A stretch of DNA of 64,000 nucleotides from Gemmatimonadota bacterium (GTDB lineage: Bacteria; Gemmatimonadota; Gemmatimonadetes; Gemmatimonadales; GWC2-71-9): positions 1 through 64,000 of the forward strand of contig QHUS01000092.1 in assembly GCA_003222035.1 (NCBI GenBank), written 5' to 3'. The translations under genes and the position numbers were made by a program. This document shows positions 1 to 9,435 of the stretch, piece by piece. A model generated the notes under the pieces. That model was not told the DNA's origin. It saw only the letters and a list, made by a program, of their open reading frames with translations, and did no database searches. The stretch's first letter is position 1. Every line of letters starts with the position of its first letter.

Positions 1-2
1 TG

Positions 3-212
3 AGATGGCGGCTGTGGTCCGGCGTCCCGCGGCTCGAGACATGGGGCCGGCCAAGCGGCCCGCCGCAGGTTGCCGATATGGATTGGGCATTTGCGACGCT
101 TGCACGGTGGCGCCTCGCCACGGCGTGGGCACAGGGCGACTCACGCTATCGCGCCCGCGCCGATAGCGCCGCTCGACGCGCGATGACGATGGGCTGCAAG
201 CAGCGCTTGTGA
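3..212 (+). CDS. C-terminal end of an unidentified protein running off the left edge
   Basis: A frame open from the left edge ends in TGA at 210-212, overlapping the GTG start of the next gene by 4 bp. An in-frame ATG sits at 78, but the frame is open upstream of it, so this is most likely the tail of a longer gene. The visible residues are rich in Ala, Arg and Trp and look helical (…LARWRLATAWAQGDSRY…). They faintly resemble the C-terminal helical repeats of the Ser/Thr kinase at 4382-6962, which would give a second kinase-regulator pair, but the piece is too short to assign. Function unknown. Confidence 0.45.
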   Translation, partial: RWRLWSGVPRLETWGRPSGPPQVADMDWAFATLARWRLATAWAQGDSRYRARADSAARRAMTMGCKQRL

Positions 213-2098
213 TCATCGTCCGCGCACTCGGTCCGGTCGAGGTCAGCGTGAACGGGGGGAAAGCGCCGGCGGCGCTCCTTTGGAGCAAACATCTTGGGTT
301 GCTGGTGTACCTCGCACGGTCCCCCAAGCGTGCCCGGACGCGCGAGCATCTCGTCGGATTGTTGTGGACCGACAAACCGGAACACGACGCGCGTCATTCG
401 CTCAACGAGGCGGTCCGGCAGTGGCGGAAAGCCATCGGCATCGGCGGCCTCGAGTCCGACGCCGCGCAGGTGCGCCTCCTCCCGGGCGCGGTCGAGCTCG
501 ATACGGACACGCTCGAGACGCTCGTGGCCGCGCGAGACTACGCGCGCGCGGCAAGCCTCGTGCAGGGGGAATTCCTCGAGGGGTTCAGCGTGCCCGGCGC
601 CTCGGAGTTCGACACCTGGCTGGCCGCGGAGCGCGACCACTGGCGCCGGCGGTCCGTCGAAGTGCTCGAACGCCGGGCGGACCAACTGCTTGCCATGGGC
701 GATGTCGGGGCGGCGAACGAGACGATCAGGCGCGCACGAGTCCTCGACTGGCGGCCCGAAGTCGCGGTCCGCACGGCGATGCGCGGCCTGGCGCTCGCGG
801 GCAACCGCGCGGGGGCCTTGGCCCTGTTCGGCGCGTTCGCGCGTAGGCTCAAGGAGGAGCTGGGCGCAGAGCCGGACGCGGAAACACACGCGCTCGCCGA
901 GCGCGTGCGCCGTGAGCGAACGTGGCGACTGCCGGCGGCCCCCGCGGCCGCGGCGTCGCATGGGCTTGGAGGTGCCGGAGGCCCGCTCGTGGGGCGCGCC
1001 GCGGAGCTCGAGGCGCTCGTGGACTCGTGGGCGGCGTGCCGCGCCGAGTCGCGAGCCACGGTCATCGTCATCGAAGGAGACCCAGGCGCGGGCAAGACAC
1101 GCCTTGCCGAAGAGCTCGCTGCTCGGGCCCGCCTCGACGGCGCCGTGGTGGCCGCCGTGCGAGCCGTCGAAGCCGACCGCGGCGAGCCGTGGAGCGGTGT
1201 ACTCGGTATGGCACGGGGTGGTCTGCTCGAGGCCCCGGGCGCAGCCGGCGCACCGCCCCCGATGCTCGGACAACTGCGCGGCTCACAACCCCTCGAAGCG
1301 CCGAGCCGGGCCCTCTCGGAACTGCTCTCCGCGATCGCCGACGAACAGCCGGTCATGGTACTGGTGGACGACGTCCACTGGCTCGACCGAGAGTCGCTCC
1401 TTGCGCTCGGTGCCGCCGCGCGCGACCTCACGCGGTCGCCGGTGTTCTGCGTGTTGACCGTCACGCGGCAGGCGTCGTGCCCCGAGCTCGATGAGCTACG
1501 CGCACGGCTGGGACGTCAGCTCGCCGGGACCAGCGTGAGTCTGCAGGCATTCGGTGACGATGCCGTGCGCGAGCTCGCCCGTCGCGCGCTGCCTTCCTAC
1601 GGCTCCGAACAGCTGGATCGGCTGACTCGACGCGTGCTCGCCGACTCGGCCGGCATTCCGCTCCTCGTCACCGCCCTGCTCGACGCCGTGTCCGCAGGCC
1701 TGGACTTGCGCGACGGTGGCAAGGCCTGGCCGGAGACGGACCGGACACTCAACGACACCTTGCCGGGTGAGCTCCCCGACAATGTCGTGGGGGCGATCCG
1801 CGTCAACTACCGCCGACTCTCGGCCAACGCGCAGCTCGCGCTCCGGGTCGTGGCGGTTCTCGGAGGGCGCGTGAGCGCAGCAACGCTCCACCGGGCCTCG
1901 GGCGTGGGAGGAGACGCGCTGGCTCAGGCGCTCGACGAGCTGGAGTGGCAGCACTGGCTTACCGCCGAATCGCGAGGGTATGCGTTCGTCGCGCCAATCG
2001 TCGGAGCGGTGATCGATCGGGACATGGCCATGGAAGGGGAGCGTCAACGAATCCGAGACGCCGGCGTCAACGTCGTGCGTCAACAGGAGGATCCATGA
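209..2098 (+). CDS. BTAD-domain transcriptional regulator with AAA-type ATPase (AfsR/SARP-like)
   Basis: This 629-residue protein is a probable ATP-dependent transcriptional regulator. The N-terminus has the OmpR-type winged helix and BTAD layout of SARP/AfsR proteins (LLVYLARSPKRARTREHL and ARHSLNEAVR in the first 75 residues, helical BTAD to about residue 235). An NTPase domain follows, with Walker A GDPGAGKTRL near residue 290 and Walker B MVLVDDVHWLD near 385. It ends soon after the ATPase, without a long TPR tail. The GTG start at 209 overlaps the upstream stop by 4 bp. A paralogue of the same architecture lies at 7024-8919. The family is known to bind DNA and respond to nucleotide or kinase signals; the targets here are unknown. 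Confidence 0.85.
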   Translation: MIIVRALGPVEVSVNGGKAPAALLWSKHLGLLVYLARSPKRARTREHLVGLLWTDKPEHDARHSLNEAVRQWRKAIGIGGLESDAAQVRLLPGAVELDTDTLETLVAARDYARAASLVQGEFLEGFSVPGASEFDTWLAAERDHWRRRSVEVLERRADQLLAMGDVGAANETIRRARVLDWRPEVAVRTAMRGLALAGNRAGALALFGAFARRLKEELGAEPDAETHALAERVRRERTWRLPAAPAAAASHGLGGAGGPLVGRAAELEALVDSWAACRAESRATVIVIEGDPGAGKTRLAEELAARARLDGAVVAAVRAVEADRGEPWSGVLGMARGGLLEAPGAAGAPPPMLGQLRGSQPLEAPSRALSELLSAIADEQPVMVLVDDVHWLDRESLLALGAAARDLTRSPVFCVLTVTRQASCPELDELRARLGRQLAGTSVSLQAFGDDAVRELARRALPSYGSEQLDRLTRRVLADSAGIPLLVTALLDAVSAGLDLRDGGKAWPETDRTLNDTLPGELPDNVVGAIRVNYRRLSANAQLALRVVAVLGGRVSAATLHRASGVGGDALAQALDELEWQHWLTAESRGYAFVAPIVGAVIDRDMAMEGERQRIRDAGVNVVRQQEDP

Positions 2099-3198
2099 GT
2101 TCCTACGGTCGTCTTATTGTGTTGCTGCTCGTCGCCGCATGCGACGCCTCCGGCCGGCTCGCGGAACCGCCCGCGCTGTCGTCGGACCGGGTAGGTCCTT
2201 CCACCACCGTCGTGCACCCCGGGGAGTCGATCCAGGCGGCGGTCAACGCGGCGCGTCCGGGCGACGTGATCGCGATCGAGCCGGGCAGGTATGCCGAAGC
2301 GGTGCACGTCATGGTGCCGCGGCTCAGGCTCGTCGGCCGCGGGGATCGCGGGAGTGGCGTGGTGGTCGAGAATCCGGGTGGCGAGGACAACGGGATCACG
2401 GTCGCGCCGGGGAGCGACGGATTCGCGCTCGTGAACGTCACCGTGCGCGGCTTCGAGGAGAATGGCGTGTTGCTCACGGGAGTCCGCGGCTTCCTGCTGT
2501 CGCAGGTGACGGCACAGAACAACGGCGAGTACGGCCTGTTTCCGGTGCATTCGCGGGACGGAGTGATCGAGCGATGCCGCGCGTCGGGCCACAACGACAC
2601 GGGGATCTACGTGGGCCAGGACACGAACGTCGCCGTGCTCGCGAGCGTAACATTCGCGAACGTGAACGGGATCGAGTTCGAGAACTCGCAGCACGTACAG
2701 GCCCTCGGCAACGATACCTACGACAACGTCGTTGGCATTCTCGTGGTGCTCCTGCCCGGGCTCGACGCCAAGACATCGAGCGATGTGCTGGTCGCCGGGA
2801 ATCGAGTCCACGACAACAATCATCCGAACTTTGCGCCCCCAGGCGATCTCGCGTCATTCGTGCCGACGGGATCGGGCATCCTGGTGGTCGGAGCCGACCA
2901 CGTGACCGTCGCCGAGAACCTGGTCACCCGCAATCACTTCGTCGGGATCGGGGTGGCGAGCACGTTGGTGCTGGGTCAGCTCGCCGGGTTGCCTCCCGAA
3001 GCGTTCAGCGACATCGAGCCCGACCCGGACTTCGACCGTATCGTGGGCAACCTCGCCATTCGCAACGGAGCGGTCGCGTCGCCGATCCCGTTCGTCCCCG
3101 CGGTGGACCTGCTGTGGGTTCCGGCCGGAGTCGGAAACTGCTGGAGCCGGAATCGATTCATGACCAGCTTTCCAGACCCGCTGCCCCGATGCACTTGA
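2095..3198 (+). CDS. Secreted right-handed beta-helix lipoprotein (NosD/CASH-like)
   Basis: ATG at 2095 overlaps the upstream TGA by 4 bp and has a strong AGGAGG at 2085-2090, so I use it rather than the longer upstream extension of the frame. The 367-residue product has a lipoprotein signal with lipobox VAAC (Cys16). It then has the typical opening of parallel beta-helix proteins (GESIQAAVNAARPGDVIAIE) and short irregular repeats rich in N, G and V (DNGITV, ENGVLLTG, NDTGIYVG). Such proteins bind or cleave surface polysaccharides, or are structural. No catalytic residues can be assigned. Cotranscription with the preceding regulator is likely. Confidence 0.75.
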   Translation: MSSYGRLIVLLLVAACDASGRLAEPPALSSDRVGPSTTVVHPGESIQAAVNAARPGDVIAIEPGRYAEAVHVMVPRLRLVGRGDRGSGVVVENPGGEDNGITVAPGSDGFALVNVTVRGFEENGVLLTGVRGFLLSQVTAQNNGEYGLFPVHSRDGVIERCRASGHNDTGIYVGQDTNVAVLASVTFANVNGIEFENSQHVQALGNDTYDNVVGILVVLLPGLDAKTSSDVLVAGNRVHDNNHPNFAPPGDLASFVPTGSGILVVGADHVTVAENLVTRNHFVGIGVASTLVLGQLAGLPPEAFSDIEPDPDFDRIVGNLAIRNGAVASPIPFVPAVDLLWVPAGVGNCWSRNRFMTSFPDPLPRCT

Positions 3199-3255
3199 CC
3201 CGTCCTTGACGGGGCCAGGCGACCCTTCTCGCCCGGTCCCTAAACGGAGGGTTTG

Positions 3256-4452
3256 ATGAGTCCCCATCGCGTTGTTTCCGTCCCGCTCTTCTGCTCTTTG
3301 CTCATCCTTGGTTGCCACGATTCGACGCCGCTCGGCCCGGCGCGTGGCGCTCCCCCGAGCGGGGCGCTCGACGCCGCCCCGGAAGCGGGCGCCCCGGGGC
3401 TCACCGCGTTGACGTGGAACGTGTACGTCGGCGCCGAAATCGACCGCGTGATGCAAGCGCGGACGCCCGACGAGGCCGTCGTACTCGCGACCCAGGCTTG
3501 GGCGAATGTCCAGGCCACAAACTTCCCGGCGCGCGCGGGAGCCCTCGCGAGAGCGATCGGGGCGCGGAGACCGCACGTCGTGGGTCTCCAGGAGCTGGCC
3601 CTGTACCGGACGACCGATCGGCCGTTCGAGGAATTGGCGACGCGCGTCGCGTACAATTTTCTACAGCTCCTGCTCGACTCCCTGCGGGCTAGCGGACTCG
3701 ACTATGCGGCGGTGGCCGTAGATCGCACCACGGACATCCAGGTGCCTGTCATCTCGGGGTTCGACGCAGCCGGCCAGCCGATATTGGCGGGCGTGCGCTT
3801 CACCGACGGTGACGCCGTGCTGGTGCGCACCGACGTGCCTAGCGATGCTGCGCGGTCCGGAGTGTACGCCGCGTTCGTCCCGGTGACGCTCGGCGGGGTG
3901 ATCACGGGAGTGTATCAGGGATGGAGCGCTGTGGACGTGACCGTCGGTGGGCGTGTTTATCGGATCGTCGCCACGCACCTCGCGGGACAGGAGGTCGCGG
4001 AGATCCAGGTCGCCCAAACGCGGGAGCTGCTCGCGCTCCTAGCGGGGGACTCGCGGCCCATGCTGCTCCTCGGCGATTTCAATTCCGATGTCTTCGGTGC
4101 GGACCCGACGCGCGCGACGGCGACGTATGGCCTGGTCCGCGACGCAGGGTTCGGGGACAGTTGGGCGGCCCCCGGTCGCGAGGCGCCCGGACTGACGTGC
4201 TGCCAGCAGCCGGACCTCCGCAACCCACAATCGACGTTCAATCAGCGCATCGACTTCATTTTCGGGCGAAATGTAGCCGAGGGCACTCGACCAATCCGGC
4301 GTGACGTGGTGGGTGATCGCCCGGGCGACCGTACACCTGGAGGATTGTGGCCGTCGGATCACGGCGGCGTGGTGACGACGTTCAGCCCGGCGCACCCTTC
4401 CGGCACAGCCGCTCGATCTCCGGCTGCGCCACCTGATCCACGTAGCCGATAA
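3256..4452 (+). CDS. Endonuclease/exonuclease/phosphatase-fold lipoprotein
   Basis: ATG at 3256 has GGAGG at 3246-3250; a TTG one codon upstream is less likely. The 398-residue product has a lipoprotein signal (LILGC, Cys20). The metal-dependent EEP motifs follow in order: LTWNVYVGAE, GLQELALY (metal-binding Glu), ATHLAGQ, LLGDFNSD (catalytic Asp/Asn), QRIDFIF and SDHGGV (terminal Asp-His). The family includes DNases, sphingomyelinase-like and inositol-phosphate phosphatases, so the substrate is open. The nearby sphingolipid locus makes a lipid phosphodiesterase conceivable, but that is inference. Its 3' end overlaps the convergent kinase gene by 71 bp. Confidence 0.8.
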   Translation: MSPHRVVSVPLFCSLLILGCHDSTPLGPARGAPPSGALDAAPEAGAPGLTALTWNVYVGAEIDRVMQARTPDEAVVLATQAWANVQATNFPARAGALARAIGARRPHVVGLQELALYRTTDRPFEELATRVAYNFLQLLLDSLRASGLDYAAVAVDRTTDIQVPVISGFDAAGQPILAGVRFTDGDAVLVRTDVPSDAARSGVYAAFVPVTLGGVITGVYQGWSAVDVTVGGRVYRIVATHLAGQEVAEIQVAQTRELLALLAGDSRPMLLLGDFNSDVFGADPTRATATYGLVRDAGFGDSWAAPGREAPGLTCCQQPDLRNPQSTFNQRIDFIFGRNVAEGTRPIRRDVVGDRPGDRTPGGLWPSDHGGVVTTFSPAHPSGTAARSPAAPPDPRSR

Positions 4453-6962
4453 GCGTCTCGAAGGTCCCGCAAGCGCGCACGGCGGTCGCTGTGTCATTCC
4501 GCGCCACCGCTACGCGCGCCATGTCGAGCCGCAACGGCCAGAGTGAGGCGACGAGCCCAAACGGCGCGCTCATCACGGCGTAGCGACGGGTGGCCCCGTC
4601 CCATAAGCGCAGTGCGCGTGTCGTGTCGCCGCGTTGCAACGCCTCCTGCGCTTGGAGATCGGCCGTGAGGCTCGCCGCAACGGGACCCCGCGGCGCCAGC
4701 CGGGCAAGTGCAACGGTGTGCCGCCGCGACTCGACCCCAAGCCGCGCCAGCACCCAGTGGGCGACCGCATCCGTGTCCGCGCCCGCCCGGACGCGTGCGC
4801 TCACGCGATCCGCGGCGGCCGTCGCGTCTCCCAGCGTCGCCACGCGGGCGGCGCGGACGACGAGCACCCAGAGGTCGCGCTCCTCGGCAGCCCACGCGCC
4901 GGTCGCGCCCGCCAGAAGCGTGCGGGCGCTGTCAGGCCAGCTGGCGGCAAGGTCGGCCGCCACCGCCATGCGAAGGGCTACTCGCCGCTCGGCGTCCGTC
5001 GCCCCGCGCCGTTCGAGGCAACGCAGCAGCGAACGGGCTGGCCCTTCCCTCTGCTCACGAGTGCCGAACACCGCCGCCTGGAGTGCGAGATCCTGCAGCA
5101 CGATAAAGCTGTGCCGGCACACGGTTCGGAGCAGGGCCAGCTGATCGGGGGCAGTACCCAGTATCATGGTATCCGCGATCCCGACGACCTCGGCTACCAC
5201 CGAGGTGGCGGTTGAAGGCGACCCCGGCTTCAGCGACCGGTTGATCGAAGAGGCCTCCGAAATGAATGTAGAACTCCCCAAGGACGTACCAGGCCTGCGG
5301 GTAACGGGGAGCCTGCTCGGTGGCGCGCTTGAACCGGTCGACCGCCGCTAGGCCATCACCGTCTGCGAGCAACAACTTGAACCCGTCCAGCAGCAAACTG
5401 TCCGCCGTCGACAAGCCCTGCTGGTGGTGCTCCGCTCCACGGAGGGCGGATCCGAAGTACAAGCCTTGCTCCGTCGGGTCGACATGGGCGGTGACAAGGG
5501 CGAGTCGCAGCCGGCCGATGGCGAAGTCCGTGTCGGCCCGGATGACCCGCGCGTACTCATCTCGCGCGGTGCCGTAGTCCCCCCGACGGAACGCCGCCTC
5601 GGCGTTCAGGTACGCGGCAACTGCCTCGGGGCCACCGTTCGGCAGGGTCACATCGGAACTGGGCGTGAATTCCGGGTAGAGTGCCGCCCACACCCGATCC
5701 ATCATCGCTGATTCTTCGGCGCCGACGCGGCCCGCGGCCGTGCCACTGCGACGGGCGCGTGCGCCTTCGTAGAGCGTGGCGGTCAGCGTGACCGTCGGTC
5801 CCGCATAGGCGACGCTTCCCTTGACGAAGAACGTCGCACGGAGCCGACAGGCGAGCTCTTGTGCCTCCGCGTTGGACGGAGCATCGGTCCCGATTTGCGC
5901 GGCGACCTGGCCGAAGGAGACGACCTCGCTCAACTGCTCCACCGGCCGGAATCGTGAGATGAAGTATTCCGGCAATTGTCGCGCGGGATACGGTGCGGTG
6001 CCCAATACCGTGAAGGGCATGACCGCCAGGCGGGTCGGCTCGTCACGCGCGAGCCGACAGCCCCCGTGCGCACCCGTGACGAGGCGCAGCGCCGCTGCGC
6101 CAATCACCGCCACGATGGCGACCGCCGCCCAGGGCCGCCACGCCGGGCGCGTCGCGGCGTCAAGTTGCGAGAGCCACGCGGTCGCCGTGGCCGGCCGGTC
6201 GTCGGGCCGTTGGGCGAGGGGTGCGACCACCGCAGCCGCCAACCGGGGGGCCGGGCGGGGTCGGACCGCCCGCAGCGTGCGGGCGAGCGCGGCGAGTTGG
6301 GCTTGGAAGGCCGGCAACCCGCCTGTGAGGGCCTCGAACGCGACCACGCCCAGCGAGTAGAGATCGGCGCGCCCGTCCACCCGCCCGCATCCCATTTGCT
6401 CCGGGGCCATATAGCCAGGGGTGCCGATCCCCCCTCCGGGCTCCGTCAGAGACGGCTCCTCGGCGCCGTCCGCGCGAGCGATGCCGAAGTCCGCGAGGAG
6501 CGCCCGCCCGCTGTCCTCATCGATGAGGATGTTCGACGGTTTCACATCGCGGTGCACGATTCCCCGGCGGTGGGCGTACGCCAGCGCATCCCCGATTTCC
6601 CGCGCAACACGGAGCACCTGCGGCACCGTCTGATGCCGGCCGCGGAGCCGATCCTCGAAGGTGTCGCCCCGCACGAAGGTCATAATGAGGAAGGTGATTC
6701 CGTTGCGCGTGTCGAAGTCGTACACGCGCACGATGTTGGGATGGTCGAGGCAGGCGCCGAGTCTGGCTTCGCGACGGAAACGCTCCTGACGCATGGCGCT
6801 CGCCGCGACTTCGGGAGGCAGGACCTTGACCGCGACGATGTGGCCCAGCGTGCGGTGGCGAGCCCGAAACACAGAGCCCATGCCGCCGGTACCGACGAGA
6901 CCTAAAACTTCGTAGCGGTCACCGACCGCACGCTGGACGGCATCGAGGGCAGGCGGTTGCAT
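4382..6962 (-). pseudogene. Ser/Thr protein kinase with TM and TPR-like sensor region, frame broken near 5205
   Basis: The reading frame starts at ATG 6962 with an intact Hanks-type kinase domain: glycine loop VGTGGMGSVF, AVKVL lysine, HRDVKPSNIL catalytic loop, DFG, and GTPGYMAPEQ. One TM helix (AAVAIVAVIGAAALRLV) and an extracellular helical-repeat region follow. After a stretch ending GLFDQPVAEAGVAFNR (about 5210) this frame reads into unrelated sequence and stops at 5055. The correct continuation is in another frame (SVVAEVVGIADTMILG onward) and ends at 4382. The expected helical segment between the two parts seems to be absent, so I infer an internal deletion plus frameshift, or an assembly error. 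It is divergent from the BTAD regulator at 7024, a likely functional partner. Confidence 0.75.
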
Positions 6963-6985
6963 CTGGCAGAAGAATGTAGCGTCTC

Positions 6986-7020
6986 TTGCCGGGGGTCGCA
7001 GCGGCCCCGATAATCGGGGC
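6986..7020 (+). promoter_or_regulatory. Promoter with operator-like palindrome upstream of the second BTAD regulator
   Basis: TTGCCG (6986-6991), a 17-bp spacer and GATAAT (7009-7014) form a good sigma-70-like promoter. The -10 lies in the middle of a perfect inverted repeat, GCCCCGAT-A-ATCGGGGC (7004-7020). The -10 ends 9 bp before the ATG at 7024, so the transcript would be almost leaderless. The divergent kinase gene has its own possible -10 on the other strand (TACATT, plus-strand 6973-6978). A dyad over the -10 suggests repression or autoregulation; the binding protein is unknown. Confidence 0.55.
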
Positions 7021-7023
7021 GCC

Positions 7024-8919
7024 ATGACCGCCGTGTCCTGCCGTGTGCTCGGCCCGGTCCGGATCACGGTGGCCGGGGCGGATGCCCCCGCGGAGCTGCT
7101 GTGGCGCAAACATGTTGCCCTGCTGGTGTATCTGGCCCGCAGCCCACGCCGCAGCCGCACGCGCGACCACCTGATCGGCCTGCTGTGGAGCGACCGTGAT
7201 GAAAAGCAGGCTCGCCACTCGCTCAGCGAAGCGCTGCGCGTCTTTCGCCGCGTGTTGGGCGACGCGAGCGTTCGCGCCGACGTGGACCAGGTGGGTTTGA
7301 CGGCAGACTCGGTGTCGCTCGACTGCGATCGATTCGAGGAGTTGTGCACGCGCGGCGATTGGACGGCGGCGAGCGCGCTCGTGGATGGGGATTTCCTCGA
7401 GGGGTTGGCGATTCCCGAAGCGAGCGACTTCGAGAACTGGCTCGCCGCCGAGCGCCTGATGTGGCGAACGCGCGCCCTCGAGGCGCTGGAGCAGCGCGCG
7501 GCGGCGGAACTCGATCGAGGCGACGTGACCGGTGCGGCGCGGACCGCACTGCGGGCGGTCGCCCTCGATCGAGCGGCCGAGGGCCCGGCTCGCACCGCCA
7601 TGCGTGCGCTGGCGCTCTCCGGCGACCGGGCCGGAGCAATGCAGGTAGCGGAGGGGCTTGCGCGCGCGCTGCGCGAGGCCCTTGGCGCATCATGGAGCGG
7701 TGAAACCATCCGCTTGATCGAACGGATCCGCGACGCCCGCGTTGGGCGTCGGGTCATCCCCGCGCCGGCTGCGGCGCGCGCCCGTGCGCCCCTCGTCGGC
7801 CGCGCCGCCGAGCTCGCGGCGCTCTCCGCCGCGTGGCGGCGTGCGCAGGAAGGGGCGGGGCACGGGCAGGTCGTGATCCTCGAGGGGGAGCCGGGAGAAG
7901 GGAAGACCCGGCTCATCGAGGAGTTGCTCGCGCGCGCCCGCTTGGACGAGGCCACGGTGGTCGCGACTCGCGCCGTGCCGTCCGATGGGTCGGCGCCCTG
8001 GGGTTGTCTCGCGGGTCTCCTCGCCGGAGGGTTGGGAGATGCGCCGGGGCTCGCCGGGGCGCCGCCGGAAGCCCTCGCGGCACTCAGGCAGTTCGACCCA
8101 GATCTTGCAGGGAGATATCCCCCAGCGACACCGGCCGCCTCGCCGGGTGCCGCGCTCGGAGCCGCCCTGCGTGCCGTAGCGGCGGAGCGGCCGGTGTTTC
8201 TCGCGGTCGACGACGCGCAGTGGATGGATGGGCAGCTGCTGGCGACCCTCCCGACGCTGGCGCGGGACGCCACGACGCGACCCATCCTGCTGCTCCTCGG
8301 CGTCGCTCGGGGCTCGCCTGGTGGCGAGCGCCTCGACGCGTTGCGAGCCCGCGTGGGCCGAGACTTGGAGGGCGCTGTCGTGCGCCTGGAGCGGCTTGAC
8401 GGGAACGCGCTGCGGGCACTCGTCGATTGGGCGCTCCCTCACTACACCGCGTCTGACGCCGAGCGGATCGTGCGGCGGCTCGAAGCGGACACCGCCGGCA
8501 TTCCGCTCCTGGCCGTCGCGATGCTCGAAGCCGTGGTCGCCGGGTTCGCGCCGTCGCCCGAGGCGGGAGCGTGGCCGTCACCCAAGCGCACCCTCGTCGA
8601 CTCGCTCCCCGGAGACCTCCCACCGGCCATCATCGGGGTGATCTGCCAGCGGTTCCGCGACTTGCCGCAGCCCGCGCAGCAGGTCCTCGGCGCGGCGGCC
8701 GCGCTCGCAGAGCGCTTAGGCGCGGATCGCCTGGCACGCGCCACCGCCTTGCCGCAAGGGGTAGTGGACGAAGCGCTCGATCGGCTCGAATGGGATCGCT
8801 GGCTCGTGGCCGACGGGCGCGGCTACGTGTTCGTGGCGCCGATCGAGCGCGCCGTTCTCCTCCAGGAAATGGTCACCCCCGGACAAGCCCGTCGCTATCG
8901 CACCGCGGCTCCTGCTTGA
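7024..8919 (+). CDS. BTAD-domain transcriptional regulator with AAA-type ATPase, paralogue of 209-2098
   Basis: This 631-residue protein has the same architecture as the gene at 209: N-terminal winged helix/BTAD (LLVYLARSPRRSRTRDHL, ARHSLSEALR), then an NTPase with Walker A GEPGEGKTRL near residue 288 and Walker B FLAVDDAQWMD near 395. The C-terminal sequence is also clearly related to its paralogue (LPGDLPPAIIG versus LPGELPDNVVG). It is divergent from a Ser/Thr kinase over only 61 bp, which suggests the kinase controls it, as AfsK controls AfsR in streptomycetes. That link is by analogy only. Confidence 0.85.
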   Translation: MTAVSCRVLGPVRITVAGADAPAELLWRKHVALLVYLARSPRRSRTRDHLIGLLWSDRDEKQARHSLSEALRVFRRVLGDASVRADVDQVGLTADSVSLDCDRFEELCTRGDWTAASALVDGDFLEGLAIPEASDFENWLAAERLMWRTRALEALEQRAAAELDRGDVTGAARTALRAVALDRAAEGPARTAMRALALSGDRAGAMQVAEGLARALREALGASWSGETIRLIERIRDARVGRRVIPAPAAARARAPLVGRAAELAALSAAWRRAQEGAGHGQVVILEGEPGEGKTRLIEELLARARLDEATVVATRAVPSDGSAPWGCLAGLLAGGLGDAPGLAGAPPEALAALRQFDPDLAGRYPPATPAASPGAALGAALRAVAAERPVFLAVDDAQWMDGQLLATLPTLARDATTRPILLLLGVARGSPGGERLDALRARVGRDLEGAVVRLERLDGNALRALVDWALPHYTASDAERIVRRLEADTAGIPLLAVAMLEAVVAGFAPSPEAGAWPSPKRTLVDSLPGDLPPAIIGVICQRFRDLPQPAQQVLGAAAALAERLGADRLARATALPQGVVDEALDRLEWDRWLVADGRGYVFVAPIERAVLLQEMVTPGQARRYRTAAPA

Positions 8920-8976
8920 AACCGGCTTGAGACCGTGGACCGATCGTGCCTCCCGTTCCTCGCACTGGGAGACACG

Positions 8977-9435
8977 ATGCAATTCGGCCACCTCGGGATC
9001 GCGCTCGCGATCGCTTCCCTCGACCCGCGCCCGGAGACGTACGCCATCGTCGGGGCGGCGCAATTCCTGCCGAACGCTGACTCACTCGTCATCCGCGCTG
9101 GCTGGGCTCCGTCCGAGTTTCATGGGACCTGGAGCCACAGTCTCGCGTTCTGCGCCGCCGTCGGTGCTGTCGCGGCGGTCCTGTTCGGACCCTGGCTCGG
9201 CGCTCTCGCGTTCGCGAGCATCGCGGCGCACGTAATCGCCGACCTGCCGACGGACACGGGGATCCCCGTCCTCCTCCCGTTCAGCCGGCACCGCTTCACG
9301 CTCAATCTCTGGAAAAACACCGGGTATTGGGGACGGAGCATGTATTTCGGCTACTACCGCCAGCCGTGGCCGTGGATTCTCGAAGGGGCCGTGTTCGCGC
9401 TCGTGGCTTGGCGGTACGCGGGATTGCTCGCATGA
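8977..9435 (+). CDS. Small membrane protein, YdjM/DUF457-like predicted metal-dependent hydrolase
   Basis: I chose ATG 8977 because of GGGAGA at 8967-8972; a GTG at 8935 would add 14 unlikely residues. The 152-residue product has about four hydrophobic segments and polar His/Asp/Asn motifs typical of membrane-bound YdjM-like proteins (QFGHLGIALA, FLPNADSL, HGTWSHSLAF, AAHVIADLPTD). The biochemical function of the family is unsettled. A second member lies at 18524-18967. The stop overlaps the next ATG by 4 bp, so it probably heads an operon with the two following genes. Confidence 0.6.
   Translation: MQFGHLGIALAIASLDPRPETYAIVGAAQFLPNADSLVIRAGWAPSEFHGTWSHSLAFCAAVGAVAAVLFGPWLGALAFASIAAHVIADLPTDTGIPVLLPFSRHRFTLNLWKNTGYWGRSMYFGYYRQPWPWILEGAVFALVAWRYAGLLA

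Noticed and set aside
6963..8285. N-terminal extension of the kinase frame across the regulator gene
   Set aside because: The roughly 440 extra residues before the kinase ATG at 6962 are Ser/Arg/Ala-rich shadow of the plus-strand BTAD gene.
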